DNA of 64,000 nucleotides from Arthrinium phaeospermum (Eukaryota > Ascomycota > Sordariomycetes > Amphisphaeriales > Apiosporaceae): the NCBI GenBank assembly GCA_006503535.1, contig QYRS01000009.1, positions 2,046,001-2,110,000 of the forward strand, in the 5' to 3' direction. The first letter of the stretch is position 1, and each line of letters begins with the position of its first letter. The notes beneath the pieces are model-generated. The model was given only the letters and a program-made list of their open reading frames with translations, was not told where the DNA came from and did no database searches. This document shows positions 10,331 through 20,672 of this stretch, piece after piece. Both the position numbers and the translations under genes were made by a program.

Positions 10331-12335
10331 GATGGGCAAGATGACTACGTGTGGGCTTTGTGAACGAAGTAGGGGGGTCAAAAGAGTCTTGGTACTCGGT
10401 CTAGTTGATGGGACTTGACTGCTTCAAGAGCTCACTTGATTCGATATAGAGACGATGTATTGATCATGCCTATCCTGCCTTGAGTGGGGAGAGCATTCGT
10501 GAAAGGTCTCAGAGGATCTGGGGTATCAAGAGGGCTCTTATATCAACATCTTCTCACGTGCCTTACCCCAGGTTCCAGTTGAGCTGGACCCTTATCTCAT
10601 AGACATGAAGAGTCACCAGCGTGATGATACATTCTGATGTTGGTGTAAGATGATGAGCAAATGGATCTGATTGGCTGGCCGCCAGCCAACTGCCCGGCCA
10701 AATGACTCACCTGCCCGAGGTCTGGTGTACAGCCCCTCGAGGCAGCTAATGCTGCCTAGCAGCCCTAGTGCACAAGTGGTATCTCTGAGACTGGCAGGAG
10801 AGTAGTCATACAGGCTACACTTATCCATGAATCTGATTGTTCTGTCCCGAATGCTATGTTTGGGGAACTGACTGCCTTTGCAGGTGTTGCCTGGGCTTGT
10901 GAGGACTTGGCAGGCAGACAGGCGGCAGTCAGTTACCAAGCCTGGAGAGCTCCAATGATGTGATTGATTAGCAGGGGCAGATAGGCTATCAGCACCATCA
11001 TGGTCCCACGTACAGGGAAGCCCCTGCCTAGAACAAATAACCTTTGAGCGCTAATCTCGGCGACTTCCCCAGACTAATGCCTTGTCGATTCAGACAAGAA
11101 TTGTGCAGAATAAATCTTCCGCAGCACGAAGACCAGCGAAACCTTCGACGTTGCAATCCGAACATTAAAATTGCTTCTTATGCATTAGGCACGGCCGGTG
11201 CCGTATTACAAGAGTTGCAGGAGCAAACTATTAACCTCCAATTGGATTGGGCGCATGGCTCGGTCTGGCTCTGATATTCGAATGGCATACCATTCGACAC
11301 GACCTTTTTGCCGTGATTAGAGCTGGTAGTGCAAGTGCCATGGCTGCCGTCGGCTTCTCGACCGGTCTTTCAGGGCAACAAAGCACCACCAGATCGTGCC
11401 ATGTGCTTCGTGTCTGATGGCACTTGCCCTAGGCGCAGAGCCTCAGAACCGGTTGGAACCTTTTGGCAGCACCGTTGAGGCAGGCTGAATAGGAAATAGG
11501 TGCGGAACCTAAAGACCTAGCTAATCACCATCATCTCCGTTCTTAGTAAACTTTCGACCCGGGAATGCCCTAGGTATACTACTTGGAAACGACGTAGGTC
11601 GAATACATCACGTATATGCCAGGACATGACTTGAAGAGCAAACTTCGATTTGAAGCCAAAGACATTCTTTCTTTTGTTGGTGCAGGGGTGGTCCTTATCT
11701 CGATATTGCGATGACACGGCTGATCCATTCTCAATGCGACATAGCAGACCGGGCCTTTTCTCGTCTCTTCTCCAGCCCTAGAATTGCGACGGAATGACCT
11801 GATGCTGTGATCTGGTTGATGTAGACTAATAGGTGTGGCCATGCGATATCGCAAGCCTGTGTGGGCATGCGGAGTGCCACAGCAGCGGAGCGGCAGACCA
11901 CAGACATATTGCACTTATGCAAGGATGGACATTGCACGCAGACGTCGAGGCTTGATATGCAGTGACTATTTTACTACCCGAAAAGGAAGGTGCGTTCTGT
12001 TTTCCCCTAACAAGCCGTCGCTGCCGAGGACCCGATTGGTGTCGATCGGTTTAGGCGGGTCATCCTCATCTCGGCTCTTTGCCCAGATCCACGGCGATTG
12101 AATCAAGGCTCTGCGAGTTGCCTCACTCGGTCAAGGCTAGGTCGGGGCGGGGAAGATAGGTAGGTACGGCCAATGGTAGGTGTGTGGTTCGCATCTGTTT
12201 GTATGTGCTGGTTCGCTTTGTATATATTGCTTAGTACTTTCCTGAACGCGTTCCTTCTTTTCTCTCCTTCACCCTCTACCAGGCCTCCCTGTAGACCGCC
12301 CTTCTCGTTAGCCTTCCTTCCAACCCCCAGGCACG
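10331..12335. other. Long intergenic region (2 kb)
   Basis: Divergent spacer between the 10330 gene and the S28 peptidase. Only short random frames occur. A 10-bp inverted repeat (GCAAGTGCCA at 11331, its complement at 11418) is noted but weak. CT-rich sequence just before 12336 looks like a 5' UTR. Confidence 0.45.
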
Positions 12336-14237
12336 ATGAGACTCCCGTTCTCGGTCTCGGCAGCGCTGCTGCTAGCCCCTCTGGCGCCTGTACTTGCTCT
12401 GCGCCACCAAAGTGGCATGCAAGTTGGGCCTATCGAGATCAGCCTTCTGCAGGATACCGAACTGCTTGGCATCAACGGGACCAATGGCTGGGGCACCTTC
12501 GATCAGCAGCTGGACCACTCGGACCCCAGCAAGGGCACCTTTGAACAGAGGTTAGTATATTGCACACCCGCTGCGTTCATGGCGGCCATGGAACTAACAG
12601 CCCTCGTCAAAGATACTGGTATGGAACCCAGTTCTGGAAGGGCCCGGGCTCGCCTATTATCCTGACTACGCCGGGTGAGCAGGCAGCCGATGTAAGTACC
12701 TCATAGCAGCGCATGGACTTTCGCTACTACTCCTATTAAGTCGCAGACCATTTTGAGATTCCTCCAAGCTAATGATGTCGCCAGGGGTTCAATGTCACTT
12801 ATACGACGGAGAAGCGTTTGACCGGTCTCATGGCCAAGAAGATGGGCGCCGCTGTCATTGTTCTGGAGCATCGCTACTGGGGCGGTAGCAGTCCCTTCAA
12901 GGAGCTCACTGTGAAGAACCTGCAGTATCTGACACTGGACAACTCCCTCAAGGACCTGACGCACTTCGCCAAGAATTTCGATCCGCCCTTCGACAAGAGT
13001 GGCAAGAGTCACCCCGCCGAGGCACCTTGGGTCTACTCCGGAGGTTCATACTCGGGCGCCCTGGCTGGATGGTTGGAGAGACTCGAGCCGGGCACTTACT
13101 GGGCCTACTACGGCACCAGCGGCGTCGTCGAGGCTCTGAGCGACTTTTACACCTACTACACGCCCGCCATGGAAGCAGCGCCCAAGAACTGCACCAAGGA
13201 TCTGACCGCCTTGACCGACTACATTGATGAGATCTTGTTCCATGGCAGTGCAGAAGAGAAGAAAGCGCTCAAGGACAGGTTTAAGCTTGGCGATCTTGGC
13301 GACAAGGACTTTGGCAGTGCCTTGATTGCTGGCCCTGGATCGTGGCAGGGAAACCAGTTCTACACGTTGGAGCAGGAAGGCGTTGTTAAGCTCTTCGAAT
13401 TCTGCGACTACCTCGAGAACGTCTTCCCAGATGCGTCAAATGCGACACACGGCAAATACCCGACCAATGGGACACATGTTCCGGATGAAAACGGCGTCGG
13501 CGTAGAAAAGGCACTGGACGGATACGTCAAGTGGTGGCTAGATTTGTATTTCCCCGGTAGTAAGTCTTCCGGATTCTCTCGAAGACGATATGGAGCCCAG
13601 CAGAACTAACGAAACCTTTGCAGCATGCGAAAGCTATGGGCTGGATGGATTCAACGGCACTTACAACACTGAGTGTTTCAAGTACGAGAACGAAGACAAC
13701 CTTCTGTACAAGGATACCCGAGTCGACAACGTGTCAGGTCGCACGTGGATGTGGATGCTCTGCAACGAGCCGTTCGAATGGTGGCAGACAGGAGCCCCCT
13801 TCGGCACGCCTTCGTTCGTCTCGCGCAAGGTCGATGTTGATTACTACCGCCAACAGTGCTACTACATGTTTCCTCCCTCGGAGGGTGGGTACGGCATCCT
13901 CAAGGGCAAGACGGTGGAGATGCTGAACAACAGGACCGATGGGTGGTACCACACCGACACGAAGCGCCTCATGTATGCCAACGGCCAGTACGACCCCTGG
14001 ATCGATGTCACTGTCAGCTCTCCCTACACACGGCCTGGTGGTCCAGTAGAGAGTACCAAGGAGTTGCCCATCCGGGTGATTCCGGAGGGCAACCACTGCA
14101 GCGACTTGTACGGCCAGAACTGGGATGCTAACGCCGAGACCAAGGCCATCGCGGAGGCCGAGGTGCACGAGATGGCTCAATGGGTTGACGAGTTCTACAA
14201 GCTGAAGAGCAAGAGGGAGGTGCCGTTCACCTCTTAG
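12336..14237 (+). CDS. Secreted serine peptidase, family S28 (lysosomal Pro-X carboxypeptidase type)
   Basis: Four exons, 12336..12550, 12613..12691, 12785..13559 and 13624..14237, phases all consistent; about 560 residues. The start encodes a clear signal peptide (MRLPFSVSAALLLAPLAPVLA). The mature protein shows FDQQLDHSDPSKGTFEQR and then RYWYGTQFWKGPGSP split over exons 1 and 2, which is the S28 hallmark. MGAAVIVLEHRYWGGSSPF follows, then the nucleophile elbow GGSYSGALAGWL, and near the C-terminus the acid YANGQYDPW and the base EGNHCSDLY, completing a Ser-Asp-His triad. Several N-x-S/T sites fit secretion. S28 enzymes cleave after proline, usually at acid pH, and in fungi serve in nutrient release. 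The gene looks intact, and the downstream neighbour is convergent. Confidence 0.92.
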
Positions 14238-14687
14238 ATGCTCCTTCTGAGGCTAGAGTCGCGCTTTCATAGATAAGCACCTAATGCGTGTGCCCTAGGT
14301 ATCAACCTGACCTAATGACTAATAAAGAGACTCATCCTACTTGCTTGCTGGAAGTGTTCCAGCTGTTTGCTACTGTGATTTGTTGCACACTTTCAGGTCT
14401 GTCTTTTAGGCCACGCAACATGGACCGGATGGAGCTATGGTCTGTAGCCATGCCACATCAATGTGGTCCCCGTTCAGCACCAGGCCGGCGGGAAAACGTG
14501 GCATCGGTGTCACCCGGTCCCGGTCTTGCCGCCATGTGGCACGCAAAACCCGACGACACACATACATGCATGGTGGCCCCAATACCATCACAGAACGCGG
14601 ATTTGTGGTAGACCACAAACAAAGCATTATGCTCACCGCTTACAATAAGCGAAAGACTGGTTCTGAGCAATAGAGTCTGCGTAGGTA
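14238..14687. other. Convergent intergenic region
   Basis: About 450 bp between convergent genes, with 3' UTR-like sequence. Nothing else seen. Confidence 0.45.
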
Positions 14688-15494
14688 TTACTCCACAATC
14701 TGGAACCTGACCTTCTGCCCCTCTTCCCCCGGCGTAACGTCCACCCAGTCCAAGAACCGGGGGTCTTCGCCGAGGACCCAGTTCCCCCTCTGCTTGGCCA
14801 ACTCCTCTTCGTCGGGCCTCTCGCCGGCCAAATCGAAATCGCTCTCGTGCCACCGGTGCAGCCGCTTGTCGCGGAGGTCCGTCTCCAGGTCGCCCCAGCA
14901 CCACCAGATGGTCCCCATGTAGCCGTGGTTGATGCCGATCTCGAACACCTCCCCGGGAACGAGATCCTCCCTGGTGGTACGGCCGCTCTGGTCGGCCTTC
15001 CGGAAGATGCGCTCCCAGTTCAGCGTGTGCGTGACTGTGGTCGTGGCTGCTGCTACCGATCCTGGGCCATTGGGGGTGGTGGTGGTGGTGACGGCAGGGG
15101 GCACGGTGACGAAGCGGATCCCGCGCTCCCGCAGGTCGTCCGACTCGCTGCGCCACCGGTCGTTGGTCCGGAAGTGGCCCAGCGAGATGTTCTGCGTCCG
15201 GTCGCCCGAGGCGCTGCGCAGGAGCCCGAAGCCGCCGCGGGCGAAGATGTCGATCCCGCCCTCCTCGCCGGGCTCCGTTACTTGGCAGATGCTGTGGTGG
15301 GTGGCGAAGGTGAGCGGCCTCTTGTCATCGTCGTCGTGGCTGCTCTCGACGCCGACGGGGGCTCGGGATAGGGTGAGGGTTAGACGCAGGGCGGCGTCCG
15401 GGTCGCTGCGGGAGAGGGTGGGGGTGGCGGAGAGGCGGACGCGGATTTGGGCTTTTCTTGTTGAGGGGTTGGATCTGTGGTTGATGAAGACCAT
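14688..15494 (-). CDS. Hypothetical protein, unknown function
   Basis: Single-exon ORF of 268 residues from a proper ATG at 15494. It begins MVFINHRSNPSTRKAQIRVR with alternating hydrophobic and charged residues (LRLTLTLSRAPVGVESS), suggesting beta strands. The middle carries CQVTEPGEEGGIDIFARGG and a Thr/Val/Ala-rich low-complexity insert (a run of Thr before PNGPGSVAAA). It ends with EVFEIGINHGYMGTIWWCW, GDLETDLRDKRLHRWHESD and a Pro/Glu-rich tail (DWVDVTPGEEGQKVRFQIVE). The pattern of strands ending in Glu/Asp resembles fungal beta-sandwich proteins that bind other molecules, but I cannot name a family. There is no signal peptide or membrane span. The frame is long and its codon use matches its neighbours, so it is probably real. 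Confidence 0.65.
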   Translation of the reverse strand: MVFINHRSNPSTRKAQIRVRLSATPTLSRSDPDAALRLTLTLSRAPVGVESSHDDDDKRPLTFATHHSICQVTEPGEEGGIDIFARGGFGLLRSASGDRTQNISLGHFRTNDRWRSESDDLRERGIRFVTVPPAVTTTTTPNGPGSVAAATTTVTHTLNWERIFRKADQSGRTTREDLVPGEVFEIGINHGYMGTIWWCWGDLETDLRDKRLHRWHESDFDLAGERPDEEELAKQRGNWVLGEDPRFLDWVDVTPGEEGQKVRFQIVE

Positions 15495-15807
15495 GGTTAC
15501 TGATTTGGGGGATGGGTATGTATTGGTGTGGGATGGGGGGGAAAGAAAAGGAAAGTGCAGGTCGTTGGTTTCAGGCAGGCAGTCGTTCGGGAAAAGGGGG
15601 GATTGACCCCGCTATTAAGTAGACTGTGACGTTGTGGTATTAGTAATACGCCGCTTGAAGGATTCGGCCCCTGGGAAGTGATTGATGGGATGGATGGTTC
15701 GGATTCAGGGGAGTGGATAAGTACAATTGATCAGATGCATGGAATGTAATAGCTGTAAAGAAGCGGATTCCCGTAATATTTGCTTGATGGCTAGATACCT
15801 ATGTAGG
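15495..15807. other. Short intergenic region
   Basis: About 310 bp between two minus-strand genes; promoter of the 15494 gene. No feature recognised. Confidence 0.4.
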
Positions 15808-16371
15808 TCAGTTACCACCCGTCTCCGCACCGGCCCCTGGTGCCTGGCCTGGGGTGGGTTGCTGCAAAGTCTGTTGTTGTTGTTGTTGCTGTTGAGGACT
15901 TTTCCTTTTCTTTATTCTTCTTCTTCTCCGCGTATGCATACGGTTCCGCGTGAAAGGGGTACTGCCGCTAACACAGCCCATCCAGCAGCAGGTCCCTATA
16001 ATCAGAGCTATAATAAGGACCCCGGCGATGATGCCGATTAGGGTGCTTTCGGAAACCGGTCCCGGCGGCTGCTGAGGCGGCGGTGGCGGCAGAGGCTGGC
16101 TGGTCTCACTTGATTGTGGCGGCATGTCAGCGGTGTCATTGTCTGGAATAGCTGCTTGGTTCTTGGCTTCGAGCTGGACTATGTTGGAGGTAGTTATGGG
16201 AGGCAAAGCACAGGTCCGCGCTGACGAAGTGCCGGGGCTCGATCGGATCGAGGTAACGAAACTAGTGGGAAATACATGTCGGGATTTCAGATGTTCCGCT
16301 TCAGAGGGCTGGAGACTCGAGCATAGAGACGCGTGAGAGGCTCCGCCGTTATGCTGAACAAGGTCGGGCAT
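15808..16371 (-). CDS. Small single-pass membrane protein, Pro-rich ectodomain, polyglutamine tail
   Basis: ORF of 187 codons from ATG at 16371. A Ser/Thr-rich first half leads into a run of prolines near residues 94-103, followed by one strong membrane segment at about 110-131 (LIGIIAGVLIIALIIGTCCW). Directly after it comes a very basic patch (TRRRRRIKKRK, residues 147-157), which fits the positive-inside rule. A polyglutamine run (residues 160-167) and a Pro/Gly/Ala tail follow. This is the layout of fungal Mid2/WSC-like cell-surface sensors, but no cysteine-rich domain is seen and no signal peptide is present at this start, so a 5' exon may be missing or the first Met may be wrong. Function unknown; confidence is limited by the uncertain 5' end. 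Confidence 0.5.
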   Translation of the reverse strand: MPDLVQHNGGASHASLCSSLQPSEAEHLKSRHVFPTSFVTSIRSSPGTSSARTCALPPITTSNIVQLEAKNQAAIPDNDTADMPPQSSETSQPLPPPPPQQPPGPVSESTLIGIIAGVLIIALIIGTCCWMGCVSGSTPFTRNRMHTRRRRRIKKRKSPQQQQQQQQTLQQPTPGQAPGAGAETGGN

Positions 16372-16971
16372 GAGGTCCGCTGGATCACCCTAATCTTTAA
16401 CGGGCCATAAATTAGAGACTGGGAACGAACCTGGCGTCGCAGACCTCTATGGTGAACAATCAGTCCAAGTGATCTCCGTAGAGGAAGAAAGGGAGCCAAT
16501 GTTAGGTACAAGAGTAAATAGGAGTACCATTCTATCCCCAAGGGCCCCCTAACAGCTTTATCAGAAACATGGTCTACATTAGCTCCACTCCTCTTTCCAA
16601 CCAAAAGAACCGAGGGCATGGTATTTGTACGTTCGGTGGGAGTCATGTATTTTGGGGAACAGCCGCCTGCCACATGAAACTGGAAGTAGGACGAGGACTA
16701 ATTGTGGAATTACTGGCACAGCTCAACTTGAGAACTTGGGAGCGCAGACGATCCAGGAGCCCGGATGACTGAATGCAGATCTGTATTATGATTCATGTTG
16801 ACTGTCATTCTGCTCCAGCTGATGACGTACACAAATAATGATAACCATATTATAGTCATGGCTCCTACATCGTAACAGTAGATGACTGCATCCAAATAGT
16901 GCCCACCACCTAAGAAAAATGTCTCCTAACTCCCCTTCTCGCCACCACAACTTCCACCAGGTCACCTTCAT
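16372..16971. other. Intergenic region
   Basis: About 600 bp with no supported gene; it could contain an unrecognised 5' exon of the minus-strand membrane protein ending at 15808. Confidence 0.35.
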
Positions 16972-17166
16972 TCAGCTCCGGGCGCTCATGGCCATCTCCA
17001 CCTCCGAGTCAGACCTATTATCCTCCCGTCGCACAGTGCAGCAGCCGCAGCCCTCGGTGTCCCCGTCCCAGGTCATGAAGGAGCAGCACAACGTGAGAAG
17101 CATGAGGAAGATGCCGATGACCAAGAACATCGTGATGAAGAGGACGGCGAGGAGGGCTTGTTCCAT
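16972..17166 (-). CDS. Candidate small membrane protein (64 aa)
   Basis: A 64-residue frame from ATG at 17166 in a good start context (CAGCCATGG). Residues 4-31 form one hydrophobic helix (LLAVLFITMFLVIGIFLMLL and on). Next come a short acidic loop, a Cys-rich motif (CGCC) that could be palmitoylated, and a charged Ser/Glu tail. Nothing identifies the family. The next minus-strand gene downstream (16371) also encodes a small single-pass membrane protein. Chance ORFs of this length are common, so only the coherent topology supports it. Confidence 0.4.
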   Translation of the reverse strand: MEQALLAVLFITMFLVIGIFLMLLTLCCSFMTWDGDTEGCGCCTVRREDNRSDSEVEMAMSARS

Positions 17167-17758
17167 GGCTGTGTTGTTGCTACCAGCCCGTTCGAGCTTG
17201 ATGAACGGCGGTAGTCTGTATGTGTATGGTGACTGGCTCGCTGGCTGCTAAGATATCGATAGAGGGGAAGGGGGTGTCCACGATGGGTGTTCGTAGTGTA
17301 TAGAGGCTGATCAAGCCAGAAATACGAATGTAGACTTAACAAGTTCGTCATTCAGTTGAGACTCTTTACATGGCTGATTGAAGCCGCTGGAATGCAGAAT
17401 ATGCGTCACACATTGGCCGAGGGTAATCGAGTTATAGATATATTAACGTATAGTCATGGACGAAAATGCATGATAAGAACTTGTAAAGCTTGCAAAATGA
17501 GCTGTGTAATTTGATAATGAGATCTTCAAGACTCTGACAAGTTGGCATGCAGTCATGCAGTTATATGTTCATGGTGACTGACCGCTTCTCACTCCTAACA
17601 GTCGCACGAGAACACAAGTTTGCATCATGGAACATTTCAGAAACCGTTTTCACCGCTCAGAACGAAAGACTCATCATTCTTCAGCTAGTTTGATTGCAGG
17701 AGCAGAGCTTGTTTGTATTGATGAAACGAATGGTTTGGTACGGAACGGGTAGGAAAAC
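17167..17758. other. Intergenic region
   Basis: About 590 bp, AT-rich, between the small membrane protein and the 3' end of the indoleamine dioxygenase gene. No feature recognised. Confidence 0.45.
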
Positions 17759-19313
17759 TCAGTAACTGCAGATTCCACCGACATCGTCGTCAATGGTCCA
17801 AGTCCCAGCAAGGCCGCTGTAATCATGTTAGTAAGTTTGTTCGTTGGAAAAGACTCGCAAAAGGGGGCAAATCGCAGGAACAGGGACAATCCACTTACTT
17901 CTCGACGACGGGTTCTTCGACCACTTCAGGCTCCTCCGGCTTGCCGGCAAAGAAGTCGCCATCACCGACGGTCTTTGCCTGGCGGCTCATCCATCGCTTG
18001 GCCCAGGCCTCGACGGCAGGCTCGCCCGTCTCGTCACGCGCCTGCTTTAGGAACGGGATCAAGGCGGTACCGCCGGTGCCCTTGACCTTCTTGTGCTGCT
18101 CGTTCTTCGAGGCCGTCGCGAGGTTCTGCGGCCGCCTGGTCGCCTCCGGGCTGCGGCTCCGGCTGCGGGCCCGATTCTGGCGCGAAGGCAGGATGATGAA
18201 GCGCGTGACGATGGCGATGTGGATATCGCGGAAGTTGCGCAGCATAGTCAGGCAGGCATCGTACGCCAAGCCGAGGGGGCGGTGGGTCTTGGAGTTGGCC
18301 TCGACGAACTCTCGGATATTGGAAACGTACGTGACATCCTTCAGGAAGCGCGCGTGGGGGCCCGGCATGTAGCGCCGCATGTCCTGGATGAAGTTGTGGC
18401 TCGGCGCTTTCATGCGGCCCTCGCGATCGGATTCGGAGGCCGGATCGGCCTTCTCTCCCGTCGGTCGGTGTTCGATGCCCAGCATGATGTCGAAGAACTG
18501 GATGAGCGAGCTCTGGGCATTGCTGGGGCCAGAATACTGCACATAGTCGGACTTTCCGGAACCGTCGTCCCAGATGACGCCATGTGGGAGCCCGGCTTCC
18601 TGCATGTTCTTGCTGCCTGCCAAGAAGGTACGGATGCGGCGGTAGAAGAAACCGGGGTCGCAACTCTCGTGCATACGGTGAAGCAGTTCACCCAGGTCGT
18701 CTAAACGCTCGGCAAATCCACGCAGACAACGTGTCACGGTTTCTGCGTCATTTTGGCGAGCGGCAGCGACGGCAGTAAGCATGAGAGGAATGATGGGACC
18801 TCCACGGGCTTCGATGGCGACGGAGACCAGGTAAAACCAGGACTCGTCCAAGGAGCCCGTGAAGGTGACCAGGGTGGCGAGGTTGTCGAGGTCATCGATG
18901 TCCTCGCCCATGAAGAGCGGCTTGAAGTTCCACAGCACCGAGGCGGCGTAGGTGGAGACCGGAGGCACTTCAAGACGCTTGCAGATATCCAGCAGCGGTA
19001 CGGAAATGGCCGGCGGCACACGATCCAGGGGGGCGTCGCCACCCCAGATGTAGCCGTGGGCAAAGAAAGTGAGGAGCATGTAGGCTCTCCGCCATTCTGC
19101 GTCGTGTTCCAGACCGACGGTGGAGAGCACGGGAAGACGGTCAATGACTCCTCTCAGACGCTTGCTGAGGATGAGGTGCTGCAAGTTGGCAGCAATGGCC
19201 TCCCACTTGTTGTAGTAGGGGTCCGGCAGTCTCGTCAAGGGCAGGACATCCGGCAGGAAGCCATGAGTGGGCGAGATGCCATAGTCGGCCAAGGCGGGGA
19301 TGGGAGGGAGCAT
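17759..19313 (-). CDS. BNA2: Indoleamine 2,3-dioxygenase
   Basis: Two exons on the minus strand, 17899..19313 and 17759..17816; about 490 residues. Haem enzyme that opens the indole ring of L-tryptophan to N-formylkynurenine, the first step of the kynurenine/NAD route, in the cytosol. The N-terminus reads MLPPIPALADYGISPTHGFL; a TTG just upstream is not the start. Other landmarks are WEAIAANLQHLILSKRLR, a SGPSNAQSSLIQFFDIMLG active-site segment, HNFIQDMRRYMPGPHARFL, and RDIHIAIVTRFIILPSRQ with the proximal haem His. The last exon is short (58 nt) and encodes a tail ending GGICSY. It is joined by a GTAAGT donor overlapping the apparent stop and a CTAAC-type branch with ACAG acceptor, in phase. 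Without this splice the ORF would end early at EEPVVEK. The family call is secure. Confidence 0.95.
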
Positions 19314-20672
19314 AGCGAGCAAATTTGAGCAACTAGTGGCCGGAGATGGGCTATCACTATAACTCGCAAAAGTAGAGCAAACGGGTAGCAGGTATCGGAA
19401 GGGGCAACTTTCAAGTTACGTATCCTGACGCAAGGAGTATACAGGTAATTCTGTAATACTCCTCAGCCGTGCGAAAATCCCGGTGAGCCGTGAGCATGAG
19501 ATAACAGATGGGACGATACTTGAGACGAGGTGAGAAGTAGACAATAAACAAGAGACGGAGAAAGCGAGTGTCAAAAAAAAGTTGGGAAGGCTGTTGGTTT
19601 GAGGCCTTTTGTGTTCGGCTTTACTTTACGTACGGAATAAGGCGGCTTTGTGGGTTCGACTTAGAAATCCAGCGTGGGATTTCTGACTAACTCCAAAGCG
19701 ACGGTAGCAAGCGACGTATGCGCGTACTTATATAATATACAGATCCATTGGCGACTGAGTCCTAACTTACCTCTTATATAGGCCCGTTATAATAGTGGCC
19801 TTTGGTGTAAGAGGACTGGCCAGTGGTGCGCATCTTGCCGTCGTACAAGCAGATGATTGATCGGTTTTGCCCCCCGAGTGGATAGAATGTTTCCGCTACG
19901 CCGGGGCCGCCTTTCTCCAGCTCCCCAGGCTACGCGTGTTAGTCGCTAGAAGGGTCTGGCTTTAGTCAAACGGCAGAAGGGGAGGCGCACGCCAAGACGC
20001 AGGGCCGAGCGGATGCAAGTGTTTCGTCTTTTCATCATCGAATGGTGTCTTGCACGAGTAGCTTAGTCGAAAGAAAGAGTGTCGGATGTGGCCGATGTCG
20101 GTGTTGGTTGCTCTCCTTCCCTGACTTACAGGCATTACCCAGGCAGCGAGCTTATTGGAATTCAGCGCGACCAGTAATTGACAAGTACTGTAGTATCCCA
20201 AGTTGCCGTGGTAGGGGTCGTAGTACGTAAGCTATGCCAGACGCAATACTCTGTGCGTCAGGATTGAAACATCGAGCGCCTGGAATCGATTTAAGGAGGG
20301 ACAAGTCAAGACGGGGGGGTGGGTGAGGTCATTGCAGCATGGTATCAGGTAGTCGTCAATTACCAGTGGGGGCACACAGCTAAAGCCTTATCGCTATCGG
20401 CGGTCATAAGGTGTTGCCCAGCGCAGTTCCAACTCTTCCATTGGTGGACCGTTCATTGATGATCCGCACTTGCTTCCCCCAGCTACTTCAGCCTTGGCGG
20501 GCAGCATGGACAAGGCGTCCAAACCAACTGGAGATTGGGGGACTTGTCGCAATCGATCATCCAGCTTTCTGATCACCACCACTTTCTTGTCTTGATCAAC
20601 CAGCGATGCGATTGACTACCTCCTTCGAATGAGAAACCGCTGGGCAGGTCGGTTGCAGACGAGAAGTAGAAG
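19314..20672. other. Divergent intergenic region (1.36 kb)
   Basis: Promoter region shared by the dioxygenase (minus) and VPS23 (plus). Contains an A-run near 19574 and mixed sequence; no ORF, RNA gene or repeat supported. Confidence 0.45.

Noticed and set aside
11331..11427. A 10-bp inverted repeat with a loop of about 77 bp
   Set aside because: Too short and too far apart to mean a transposon end or hairpin; expected by chance in 64 kb.
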